29,191 bases of DNA, taken from contig PBSN01000006.1 of NCBI GenBank assembly GCA_002726235.1, forward strand, positions 14,660 through 43,850. Reading direction: 5' to 3'. How positions within the stretch are numbered: position 1 is the stretch's first letter; each line of letters begins with the position of its first letter. The notes under the pieces were generated by a model that was not told where the DNA came from, ran no database searches, and was given only the letters and a program-made list of their open reading frames with translations. The DNA comes from Nitrospiraceae bacterium (lineage in GTDB: Bacteria > Nitrospirota > Nitrospiria > Nitrospirales > UBA2166). This document shows positions 16,325-23,574 of this stretch, one piece after another. The translations under genes were made by a program, and so were the position numbers.

Positions 16325-16954
16325 TCACAACTTAATGGATGAAACGAGTTGATTGAGCCACTTGATTGGGAAAAACATCGACACAGTTTCCTGGTACCGC
16401 CGGTAAGGAACCCCAAACATCACAACCAGTTTTCGTTCTTCGAAATACGTCCCTATAAACAGATACACGGTCAGGACAGCATTAGTGACAAGCGTCACGA
16501 CAGACACGTCTCGGGCCCACAGAAAAAGCAGCAACGCAAGGTACCACGGATGCCGTACTACGCGATGAATGCCGGAGATAGTCAAGACTGGTGAGGACGT
16601 ATCACAAGATCCAGCACGATAAGCTGCAATTTGCCGAATACCTAAAAACTCACGCCCATCATATCCACGCATACCCAGTGCGAAAAATAGGATACCGAGA
16701 GCCCAACACAGATATTGAATCAGAGTGTACGGCCATACCCATTGTAATATCGGGGAAACATGTATGGAAACGGAAAACCAGAGAATTGGGATCAACCCAA
16801 CGATGCTCACCACATTGTAGGTGAGGCGATAATACGCCGCCGCAACACCCCAGCATTGCTTGATCCAGTTCGCAACGGAGGGCGCAGCCAAGACACTGTG
16901 CACAGTACCATACCCAGCCCAGCACAACCCGAGCGTAACAAGATCTGACCACAT
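16325..16954 (-). CDS. Membrane methyltransferase of the ICMT/PEMT (NnrU-like) superfamily
   Basis: The 209-residue protein has about five hydrophobic segments. It ends with the signature of isoprenylcysteine/phospholipid methyltransferases: GIHRVVRHPWYLALLLFLWA, then FIGTYFEERKLVVMFG and YRRYQETVSMFFP. The RHPxY and EE..L parts form the S-adenosylmethionine pocket in this superfamily. The N-terminus (GYGTVHSVLAAPSV) resembles NnrU-like and methanethiol-methyltransferase-like members. The acceptor is unknown; lipids, thiols and prenyl-cysteine are all possible. Its ATG overlaps the stop of the zinc-ribbon gene by one base (TGATG), implying translational coupling. Confidence 0.8.
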   Translation of the reverse strand: MWSDLVTLGLCWAGYGTVHSVLAAPSVANWIKQCWGVAAAYYRLTYNVVSIVGLIPILWFSVSIHVSPILQWVWPYTLIQYLCWALGILFFALGMRGYDGREFLGIRQIAAYRAGSCDTSSPVLTISGIHRVVRHPWYLALLLFLWARDVSVVTLVTNAVLTVYLFIGTYFEERKLVVMFGVPYRRYQETVSMFFPIKWLNQLVSSIKL

Positions 16955-17175
16955 CAGCCACGGTGAGAGACGTTAGGACCCCTCACACGTGTCATAACCC
17001 GCATGGCAGGAGAGGAGGGACGCCGTGGCGAGGTCATGCTCTCGCTTGGCGGCATGTTGGGACAGAAATATCCACAGTTGACACAACGCATCCCATCCAC
17101 TTGATGAACGTCATTATCAATACTTCTATTTTCATCACCTACCATGAGCCCACGGCAACGAACACAACGCAACAT
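16954..17175 (-). CDS. Small CxxC zinc-ribbon protein
   Basis: This 73-residue product begins MLRCVRCRGLMV and carries CxxC pairs at 4/7 and 31/34 plus C38, the layout of a small zinc ribbon. The ATG at 17175 has an excellent ribosome site (ggggaggtgt). Its stop shares a base with the start of the methyltransferase gene. These two facts are the main evidence that it is a real gene. The C-terminal 35 residues are Ser/Pro/Arg-rich and probably disordered. No function is known; it may bind nucleic acid or a protein partner. Confidence 0.65.
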   Translation of the reverse strand: MLRCVRCRGLMVGDENRSIDNDVHQVDGMRCVNCGYFCPNMPPSESMTSPRRPSSPAMRVMTRVRGPNVSHRG

Positions 17176-17695
17176 ACACCTCCCCGTTTGCCTCATAGAA
17201 AACACCTGCCCTACTCACTATGAGCCACTTTTCCGGAAAAGGATTCAGGAGACTTTCCCTCTGAGAGCATGTTTTGTATAAAATTGCAGGGCAGCACGTA
17301 CCAGGAAAGTCACGAAAACGATACGCCAGAGGCAAAACTACGGAATGGAGGAGAATCCTCCCACCCTAGCAGAACGCTGAAAACTGAAGATTAATCCACA
17401 TTGCCCTGTTATACAGGACACCTGACCAACGACACACAAGCTACAAGAGGTTCAAAACGGTCCGTCAAGGAAAGAGTCAATCTATTTTTCGTGAAAGAAC
17501 ACGGGTTGCCTTTAGAACAAAAGAAGAAGATTTTCCTTGCTTGACGGTGAGCTGGATTAAAGCATCAAACCTGCTCATTATGAATGAGAAACAAGGCTGC
17601 CTTTACTGGACATGCTACTGAAAACAGCAACATGTTCCCATCCCGTTACAAAGCGTTATCTAGTCGTGGGCTGATCCTAGGTCAGAAAAAACCTA
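17176..17695. other. Intergenic region upstream of the zinc-ribbon gene
   Basis: These 520 bases lie between the radical SAM stop and the zinc-ribbon start, both on the minus strand. I see no gene with a ribosome site. Small inverted repeats are present: GGAGGA-GAA-TCCTCC at 17347-17361 and CCTGT-TAT-ACAGG near 17403-17415. No terminator with a T-run follows the radical SAM gene. No cobalamin riboswitch consensus was recognised. Confidence 0.45.
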
Positions 17696-19441
17696 TTAGA
17701 CAATTGCAGCTTTTTGTTTGGTGATGTGCGGATGGACACAGGAGTCAGCATGTACCTGCATGAGATCAAGGCTTCCCTCTTCCTGATCGGCAACAGGCGT
17801 CAGAGCGGTGTCAATATATTCTAGCCGAGTTGAAGCATTTTCCACACGACACCGAATACGGTAGACGGTCCAGACGAGGAAAGCCCAGCGCACGCACGTG
17901 GAAGTGACCTGCCACACTCGCCGGGGATAGAAAATGAAGGGGGACTCGAACAACATACCACAACGCCGTTGTTTTCGAACCTTTCGTCTCAAGACGCCCC
18001 ATTCAAGCGGATGAACCTTGTCAATAGTGGTGCTTCCAGAAAACCACAGTAAATGGTACATCAGTTTGTTCATATTTAACCGCTTCGCTGCAGCACGGCG
18101 AAGAACTGTTTCGATATGCTCCAGCGTATAGTATTGGCGCCACGAGGTTTTGTACACTTGGCTCCATTCACCCTCTGACATACAGGAATGAGCAGTGGTG
18201 ACGTGCTCTAAGTCATATTTGTTCATATCAGAATCCATCCAGACACCCTGAGCGGTAAGAGTTTGATGATCTTCAGACCCTGGCAATGGCGTCAGGTAGA
18301 AAAACTCCAACATGTCGATAGGAAGTTCCCGTTTAATGATTTCAATATCTTGGGCAATGGATCCCGGAGTGTCTTGTGGAAACCCAAGAATGTAGCCTGC
18401 TATCGTGGTGCATCCATGATCTTTCCATGCCTGTAGCATCTTTCGATATCCCCAGATTTTGTTCTGCCGCTTTTTTGCCGCAATGAGGGCATCAGGGTTA
18501 ATGCTCTCCAATCCGATAAACACATTCCGGCAACCAGCTCGAGCGGCTTTCTCAATAAATCGAGGGATTTTATGACACTGCGTATCAACCTGTATGGTAA
18601 AGGAGATAGGGAGCCGTTCGTCCTCCCGAAGTACGATCAAACGATCAAGAATGGCCTCCCAATTCTTGTTCCTAGCAAAATCGTCGTCCGTGATGAAAAA
18701 CCGTCTCACCCCCTGCCTAAGGTTGGATCGGATTACTGCCTCAATATCATCGGGCGAACGCCACCGAGACTTACGACCCTGGACATTGATGATGGTGCAA
18801 AAGCTGCATTGGAAAGGGCAACCTCGCCCAGCATCGAAGCTAGACATTCGACCAAACGTCCTGTCAATGATCGTGCGATCTAAAAATGGCGTGGGGGTGC
18901 CCTGTAGACCTGGCAAGTCGTCCATAAAGTTATAGACCTTCTTCAGTCGACCGTGATAGGCATCGCGTACAATAAGGTCAAGGCGGCCTTCCGCCTCTCC
19001 GGCAAAAATGGCAATCCCTTTGTTCAACGCTGCCTGAATATCAACCGGAATATCAGGCAACATGCGAAGACATCCACTAACATGAAATCCCCCAATGACC
19101 ACAGAAATGTCGGCCTGAAGAAAACTCGTTGCCAGATCGACAGCTCGTGGAAACTGGTTGGACTGTACTCCCACGAGCGCTACCATCCCGGCAGCGGCCT
19201 TCTGAACGGTACGAATGATGCTCTTGATCGGCAGAACCGTATTGGTTTCATCGTAGCAGTCAACGACAATGCCAACATCTTTTCCCAAAACCTGACGTCG
19301 AGCACAATCCATCGCCAGACTGTTGAGTGTGGCCAAGGTATTAGATGGAATCGCCGAGCGCACCCACTGAATAACATAGCCATCGTCGTCATAATGCGAT
19401 GGCCTAATTAACACAAGGCGAAATGTGGTTGCGCCTTCCAT
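17696..19441 (-). CDS. B12-binding-domain radical SAM protein
   Basis: The 581-residue enzyme starts at ATG 19441 (gggag 7 nt upstream). Residues 1-165 form a cobalamin-binding-like Rossmann domain with VGVQSNQFPRA and VVIGGFHVSG. The radical SAM core follows with CPFQCSFC (C208, C212, C215 for the 4Fe-4S cluster), ITDDDFARN and FIGLESINPDAL. The first 400 residues match the large family that includes hopanoid, tetrapyrrole and lipid methylases and cyclases. The last 150 residues contain a hydrophobic stretch (VRWAFLVWTVYRIR) and may hold it at the membrane. The reaction is unknown. It lies 62 nt after the TlpA-like gene and is probably the last gene of that operon. Confidence 0.82.
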   Translation of the reverse strand: MEGATTFRLVLIRPSHYDDDGYVIQWVRSAIPSNTLATLNSLAMDCARRQVLGKDVGIVVDCYDETNTVLPIKSIIRTVQKAAAGMVALVGVQSNQFPRAVDLATSFLQADISVVIGGFHVSGCLRMLPDIPVDIQAALNKGIAIFAGEAEGRLDLIVRDAYHGRLKKVYNFMDDLPGLQGTPTPFLDRTIIDRTFGRMSSFDAGRGCPFQCSFCTIINVQGRKSRWRSPDDIEAVIRSNLRQGVRRFFITDDDFARNKNWEAILDRLIVLREDERLPISFTIQVDTQCHKIPRFIEKAARAGCRNVFIGLESINPDALIAAKKRQNKIWGYRKMLQAWKDHGCTTIAGYILGFPQDTPGSIAQDIEIIKRELPIDMLEFFYLTPLPGSEDHQTLTAQGVWMDSDMNKYDLEHVTTAHSCMSEGEWSQVYKTSWRQYYTLEHIETVLRRAAAKRLNMNKLMYHLLWFSGSTTIDKVHPLEWGVLRRKVRKQRRCGMLFESPFIFYPRRVWQVTSTCVRWAFLVWTVYRIRCRVENASTRLEYIDTALTPVADQEEGSLDLMQVHADSCVHPHITKQKAAIV

Positions 19442-19503
19442 GAACAAACTCCCTAAACGTCTCCCACCAGGTATCTGACTGTTATTGTGTGATACGCACC
19501 ATA

Positions 19504-20076
19504 TTAGGTTAGAAGCGCGTTCATGAGACGACGAAAATTTGCGTCTCCTAGGATGCCTCCACCAATATGCATAAGCAGAACATCCCCGTTGCCGTCTAAC
19601 AAGAAAAAGGTCGGAGTCGCACGAACACGAAACTTAGAGGATACTTTGTTATCGGCATCAAATGCGGTGTGGAAACTAAAGGTAGATTGATGCTTTTCAA
19701 CATACTCCACCACAGCATTCTTGTCGTCAGCAAATGCCACGGCCACGATTTGTAGACCCATGGGTTTCGCTTGAATATCAAGCTTGTGAATCCATGGAAG
19801 TTCATCTCGGCAAATTCCACACCATGTGGCCCAAAACATCAGTAAAGTAGGACTGCCCTTCAACCCTTGTTTTGTTAGACGTTCTCCGGTCAAAGTAGTA
19901 AATTGAAACTCTGGACTCGGAGCAGTCATTTCCCCATCGAGCACAGCGGGCTGTTTCGCAAACACTCCATTCGAAAATATGGGTAGAATCAGTAACACGG
20001 TCAGAACTCCAACCCAGAGGGCCAAACACCTACACCCATTTGCCCCAACATGTGAAGAACTCGTATCACAATTCAT
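19504..20076 (-). CDS. TlpA-like periplasmic thioredoxin
   Basis: I start at ATG 20076 (190 residues), since the strong aggaggt site sits 6-7 nt upstream and is too close to the ATG at 20082. An N-terminal hydrophobic helix (about 17-35) exports or anchors it. The thioredoxin domain begins near APSPEFQFTTLTGE. Its active site is WATWCGIC (C86, C89), then the cis-Pro in VRATPTFFLLDG. It is probably a periplasmic disulfide reductase or heme-maturation-type thioredoxin. It directly follows three exported paralogues that each keep one conserved Cys, so it may keep those Cys reduced; that is inference. Confidence 0.88.
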   Translation of the reverse strand: MNCDTSSSHVGANGCRCLALWVGVLTVLLILPIFSNGVFAKQPAVLDGEMTAPSPEFQFTTLTGERLTKQGLKGSPTLLMFWATWCGICRDELPWIHKLDIQAKPMGLQIVAVAFADDKNAVVEYVEKHQSTFSFHTAFDADNKVSSKFRVRATPTFFLLDGNGDVLLMHIGGGILGDANFRRLMNALLT

Positions 20077-20104
20077 GGACATACCTCCTGAGTAATCGCG
20101 TAAT

Positions 20105-20725
20105 TTATAATTCATTTATAGGGTGTGGATGCATAAAATCAGTCACGAATACCGCAACGCCATCAACCAATGGATTAATCTCATACTGCCCGATGGAAGA
20201 AGCTTGGGCAATGGCACCAATTCGTTTCAGCTCCCCCCTGGTCGTTGCATGAGTAAATTCGCAACGTCCCCGCATATCCACGATCCCAAGTCGAATCTCA
20301 ATAACTCCTCCTGCAGGTTGTTCATCCCAAGACAAAATTGAGACATCAAGCGTTAAAACTCCATCCCGCTCACGAGTCTCTGCCTTCGAAACAACACGTG
20401 CAAACAATTGGGTGTCACGTATTTTATTGATAAACGCCTGTTGAAGCTGCTCAAGGAACTCTTCGGACGGCGGAGTTTGCGCTTCAAGTTTCAATGGCGG
20501 AACTTCAAGCGTGTTAAATAACATCGCATAGCGTGATGGCCTAACTTCTGAATTCGGCAATACAGCCGGTTCGCTCGAAGCGCTAGTCAAAGAAGGCTGA
20601 GGCATACTATGGGGCTGAGCCGTTTTCTGCATAATGCCACATGCTGGTAGCATACAAATGGCTATAATTCCGAACAGGCATCGCATCACAAACAACATGT
20701 GTCCACTGTATAGCGCCCTATTCAT
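20105..20725 (-). CDS. Exported lipoprotein, third of three tandem paralogues
   Basis: The product (206 residues from ATG 20725; GTG 20728 or internal ATGs are possible) has a clear lipobox LPAC. After a Pro/Ser-rich linker the conserved domain has TLEVPPL, a long helix EFLEQLQQAFINKI, then LFARVV, LTLDVSILSWDEQPAG and RCEFTHATTRGEL. The same order occurs in the two genes upstream, with one conserved Cys (about C155 here). The layout recalls DUF4410-type envelope lipoproteins, but I cannot confirm the family. Its start overlaps the stop of its neighbour by 8 nt. The TlpA-like gene follows after 28 nt. Confidence 0.72.
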   Translation of the reverse strand: MNRALYSGHMLFVMRCLFGIIAICMLPACGIMQKTAQPHSMPQPSLTSASSEPAVLPNSEVRPSRYAMLFNTLEVPPLKLEAQTPPSEEFLEQLQQAFINKIRDTQLFARVVSKAETRERDGVLTLDVSILSWDEQPAGGVIEIRLGIVDMRGRCEFTHATTRGELKRIGAIAQASSIGQYEINPLVDGVAVFVTDFMHPHPINEL

Positions 20726-21254
20726 CACCGGTCACCGATGAGAGAAAGGCCAACGTCCCTTTGACCAACACGTGATCCGACTGAACAGATCCGGTTTCAA
20801 GCACTTCAGGACCAACCACACCTTTCACAGTTGCCCGGTTAAACGGACACGTCACGATCTTTTGAAAGATGGCCAAGTGGATCGTGAGGATTCCACCACC
20901 TGACGCTCCTATGGCTCCAGATTTGTCCCACGACAACACCGTCCCCTGAATAACCAAGACTCCATCGAGTACATCAGTCGCCGGAACCACGTCTGCAAAC
21001 AGTTTTTTCCTTCTAAACTCCTCAATGACCGTCGCTTGGAGCGATGAGAGAATTGTCGTTGGTGCCTCAACTGCATTGATGAACGATGGGATTTCGAGGG
21101 TAACAAGAGGGTATTTTGGACCTGCCGCTGTTTGAGCCATTCCTGCACTCTGCGCAGAGGCTGTTGCAGGATATATCGCAAGCCCAACGGCACACGATGC
21201 AAACAGAATCATACCAATGGCGAGACATTTGAGCGTCCCAACTATCGCTCGCAT
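20718..21254 (-). CDS. Exported protein, second of three tandem paralogues
   Basis: The 178-residue product has a signal sequence; ATASA-QS (about 30-36) suggests signal peptidase I cleavage, while LFASC (C21) could be a lipobox. The conserved domain has TLEIPSF, ILSSLQATVIEEFRRKKLFADVV, VLVIQGTVLSWDKSGA, a Gly-rich GASGGGILTIHLAIF, then TCPFNRATVKGVVG with the shared Cys (C136). A gaggt ribosome site lies 6 nt before the ATG. It lies between its two paralogues: 81 nt from the first and overlapping the third. Function is unknown. Confidence 0.72.
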   Translation of the reverse strand: MRAIVGTLKCLAIGMILFASCAVGLAIYPATASAQSAGMAQTAAGPKYPLVTLEIPSFINAVEAPTTILSSLQATVIEEFRRKKLFADVVPATDVLDGVLVIQGTVLSWDKSGAIGASGGGILTIHLAIFQKIVTCPFNRATVKGVVGPEVLETGSVQSDHVLVKGTLAFLSSVTGDE

Positions 21255-21335
21255 ATTAACACCTCATCATAATATGTGTACACGGCGATCATCCAGCTCA
21301 CTCAAGACTGATAACGTCAAACAAGCAACCCCAAC

Positions 21336-21872
21336 TCAATTGGACTGATTGTGAATCAGAACATTTTCGACAAACCACCCTGCCCCATCAGCGATGTCAG
21401 CAACACCGTGTTCAATCCTGTTTCCCGATGAATCCACGACCACCTGCCCAGCTCCAGTAGTCTCATTGATTTCGCACCCGAGAAATTTGTCGACCAAAGA
21501 CAATTTCATCTTCATATGACGCGTATTGTCTAAGGCAGCAGAAGCATCTTCCCACACTAACATCGAAATATTGAACACAACGACATTCTCGATCATGTCA
21601 CGTTCGGAAACAACCTGCCAAACCTCTCGTTTCTTGATTTGTTTTTGAATCGCATCGTATAACGCCTCCAGATATGGCTGTGGCGCATTTCCAGTATTCC
21701 TGATAGGAGGCATTTCTAGCACCTTGTATGAAGGTCGTCGATCTTCAATGCAATGAAGAATGTCACCAGGCGCATGCAGAGCAATTGTTGCCTCCCTCTT
21801 GGCCTGCGGCCCTACACAGGACACAAGTGCCAGTCCGAACAGAATAGCAATCGATAGTAAGATATGTCTCAC
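21336..21872 (-). CDS. Exported lipoprotein, first of three tandem paralogues
   Basis: This 178-residue lipoprotein (lipobox LVSC, C19) starts at GTG with aagga 5 nt upstream. It is the most divergent of the trio but keeps the order: VLEMPPI, PYLEALYDAIQKQIKKREVWQVV, VVVFNISMLVWEDAS, MKMKLSLVDKFLGCEINETTGAG with the shared Cys (C133). It also has an extra Cys in ILHCIED. It is the first gene of the minus-strand cluster leading to the TlpA-like and radical SAM genes. Function is unknown. Confidence 0.72.
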   Translation of the reverse strand: MRHILLSIAILFGLALVSCVGPQAKREATIALHAPGDILHCIEDRRPSYKVLEMPPIRNTGNAPQPYLEALYDAIQKQIKKREVWQVVSERDMIENVVVFNISMLVWEDASAALDNTRHMKMKLSLVDKFLGCEINETTGAGQVVVDSSGNRIEHGVADIADGAGWFVENVLIHNQSN

Positions 21873-21904
21873 AGTATCCTTGTTCCCTTCATGTAATCAA
21901 TTCA

Positions 21905-21920
21905 ACCACAGTTATGTGGT
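21905..21920. promoter_or_regulatory. Palindrome ACCACA-GTTA-TGTGGT upstream of the paralogue cluster
   Basis: This perfect 6-bp inverted repeat lies 33 nt before the GTG of the first paralogue. It could be an operator or a leader hairpin. No matching regulator is encoded in the window. Confidence 0.3.
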
Positions 21921-21951
21921 ATGAGCCAAGTATGCGTAAAAGGATTCTGTG

Positions 21952-22080
21952 CTCCTCAGGTTGCTCCTCGTTTGTCTCATAACAACGTCGCTATGGCGAT
22001 CAATCCTCACGTATCCACATACGCTCCGATCTACGCTCCTCGCGCCTCGTCCTGAGCCTCCATTGAAGCAACCTGAGGAG
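21952..22080. repeat. 14-bp inverted repeat pair enclosing a degenerate repeat
   Basis: CTCCTCAGGTTGCT (21952-21965) and its exact reverse complement (22067-22080) enclose about 101 nt. The enclosed part contains ATACGCTCC and CGCTCCTCGCGCCT, shared with 15592-15648. The design resembles a small mobile (MITE-like) element or a structured RNA. No flanking target duplication is obvious. Confidence 0.6.
22019..22080. repeat. Degenerate intergenic repeat, copy 4
   Basis: It shares ATACGCTC, CT.CG.TCCTCGCGCCT and later blocks with 15592-15648. Its right end coincides with the right arm of the 14-bp inverted repeat. Confidence 0.5.
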
Positions 22081-22186
22081 TGACGGATTTAGGACAAAAC
22101 CTTCCCGAGCGCTCATCACCACCGCTGATCAGCAACAACCTCATTCCAATCACCTCCATGAACACTGACACGCCCCCCCAAGCACG

Positions 22187-22216
22187 TTGACAGCTTCTAG
22201 CGATTGGAGATAGGAT
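22187..22216 (+). promoter_or_regulatory. Sigma70-type promoter of the accD cluster
   Basis: TTGACA (22187-22192) is followed after 18 nt by TAGGAT (22211-22216). The expected start near 22223 gives a leader of about 95 nt before the 63-residue peptide gene, which is followed closely by accD. Confidence 0.5.
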
Positions 22217-22318
22217 TCAACTTTTCCCATTGCACAGCTGAGATACGCCGATGTCACAGTTTAACTCACTCTAGAAATTCCAGGAAAAAGCCTCACTATT
22301 AGAAGGAGTTTTTGAGCA

Positions 22319-22510
22319 ATGAATGCAATCCGAACAGCCTACGCCATTACCCTGATTTCTATCGTTGGCCTCATCGGCACATTCTTCGTGAACTGCAGCA
22401 CTCCACAAACATCGAATCCTGGGGAAATCCGCAAACACACCAATGAGAGCTTTGATCGACTCAGCGCTGAAGAGCAGGCGAAGAAACATCGATCAGAATA
22501 CGGTCAATAA
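22319..22510 (+). CDS. Small membrane-anchored peptide (63 aa)
   Basis: The gene has a good ribosome site (aaggag about 9 nt before the ATG). The product has one hydrophobic helix (residues 8-24, AITLISIVGLIGTFFV) followed by NCSTP and a short hydrophilic tail with KHTNESFDRLSAEEQAKKH. Cys26 could be lipidated, but VNC is not a standard lipobox. It lies 12 nt before accD, which itself lacks a ribosome site, so reading through this peptide may help start accD. Function is unknown. Confidence 0.6.
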   Translation: MNAIRTAYAITLISIVGLIGTFFVNCSTPQTSNPGEIRKHTNESFDRLSAEEQAKKHRSEYGQ

Positions 22511-22522
22511 TACTCGTATCGT

Positions 22523-23437
22523 ATGGCCTGGTTCAAAAAACGAAGGAGCGTAGATGACGCTGACACCGGACCGAAGATTGCAGAAGGATTGTGGCTTAAA
22601 TGCACTGTCTGTAGGGAAACGCTCTTTCGAAAAGACTTCGAACGTCATGGTAAGATCTGTCCGAAATGTGACTATCATTTCCCAATCTCTGTGGATGAAC
22701 GCATTAGTCTTCTGCTCGATGACGAAAGTTTCACTGAGTGGAGCAAGGAGTTGCAACCCACAGACATTTTGGGATTTAAAGACACCCATCCATATACCGA
22801 CCGCCTGAAGCGCTCCCAGCAAAAAACTAGCCGCTCCGATGCAATTGTCGTTGGGGAGGGTTCTATCAACGAATACCGAGTCAATCTGAGCATCTTCGAT
22901 TTCTCCTTCATGGGAGGGAGCATGGGAACCGTTGTGGGCGAGAAAATTCTGATTACCGCTGAGGCCTCGTGTGCAACACGAACGCCGTTAATCATCATCT
23001 CAACCTCCGGTGGTGCGAGGATGCAAGAGGGCATATTCTCCCTCATGCAAATGGCAAAAACGGCAGCGGCAATTGGGCGACTCAATGACATGGGGGTCCC
23101 CTTCATCTCTGTTCTCACTGACCCAACGTTTGGCGGCGTGACAGCCAGCTTCGCCATGCTCGGTGATATCATCATCGCGGAACCCAAAGCCCTTATTGGA
23201 TTTGCCGGCCCCCGCGTAATTGAGCAAACCATCAAACAGCGGCTTCCCAAAGGGTTCCAACGCGCTGAATTTCTTCTGGAGCGCGGCATGATCGACATGA
23301 TCGTTCCACGCCGAAACATGAAGGCAACACTGACCACCCTCCTAGGGTTTTTTCAAACCGATAGAACACCATCACAGGTGGGCGAAGATGCCTTGAACAG
23401 TATATTGAAAACGATCCCCAAACGATCCAAAGACTGA
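22523..23437 (+). CDS. accD: Acetyl-CoA carboxylase carboxyltransferase subunit beta
   Basis: The 304-residue protein has the AccD zinc ribbon (C27, C30, C46, C49) and the carboxyltransferase core: FMGGSMGTVVGEKI, ISTSGGARMQEG, TDPTFGGVTASFAMLGDI and GFAGPRVIEQT. With AccA it transfers the carboxyl group from biotin to acetyl-CoA, making malonyl-CoA for fatty acid synthesis. Length is normal. No ribosome site stands before the ATG, and a 63-residue peptide gene ends 12 nt upstream. folC follows after 137 nt; accD-folC neighbours are common in bacteria. Confidence 0.96.
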   Translation: MAWFKKRRSVDDADTGPKIAEGLWLKCTVCRETLFRKDFERHGKICPKCDYHFPISVDERISLLLDDESFTEWSKELQPTDILGFKDTHPYTDRLKRSQQKTSRSDAIVVGEGSINEYRVNLSIFDFSFMGGSMGTVVGEKILITAEASCATRTPLIIISTSGGARMQEGIFSLMQMAKTAAAIGRLNDMGVPFISVLTDPTFGGVTASFAMLGDIIIAEPKALIGFAGPRVIEQTIKQRLPKGFQRAEFLLERGMIDMIVPRRNMKATLTTLLGFFQTDRTPSQVGEDALNSILKTIPKRSKD

Positions 23438-23574
23438 CAGCGCGAGAGTTCATGATACCGCACGACCACTTCTGAACAAGACTGGAATCTGAGAAGGAGC
23501 GAAGGACGCACATTTCGAAGGCATGTGTGCGATGAGCAACGCAGTCAAACCAAAAGAGCATCACGACCGCTAAC

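Larger units (their letters stand above)
21873..22318. other. Divergent intergenic region with repeats and promoters
   Basis: These 446 bases divide the minus-strand paralogue cluster from the plus-strand accD cluster. They hold a 6-bp palindrome near the first paralogue start, a 14-bp inverted repeat pair 101 nt apart, a degenerate intergenic repeat inside it, and a sigma70-type promoter for the small peptide gene. No further gene is supported. Confidence 0.5.

Noticed and set aside
17176-17695. Cobalamin riboswitch near the B12 radical SAM gene
   Set aside because: This region is downstream of that gene and no B12-box-like consensus was recognised.
22675-23337. 220-codon minus-strand frame
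   Set aside because: It is antisense to accD, whose family motifs are unmistakable.
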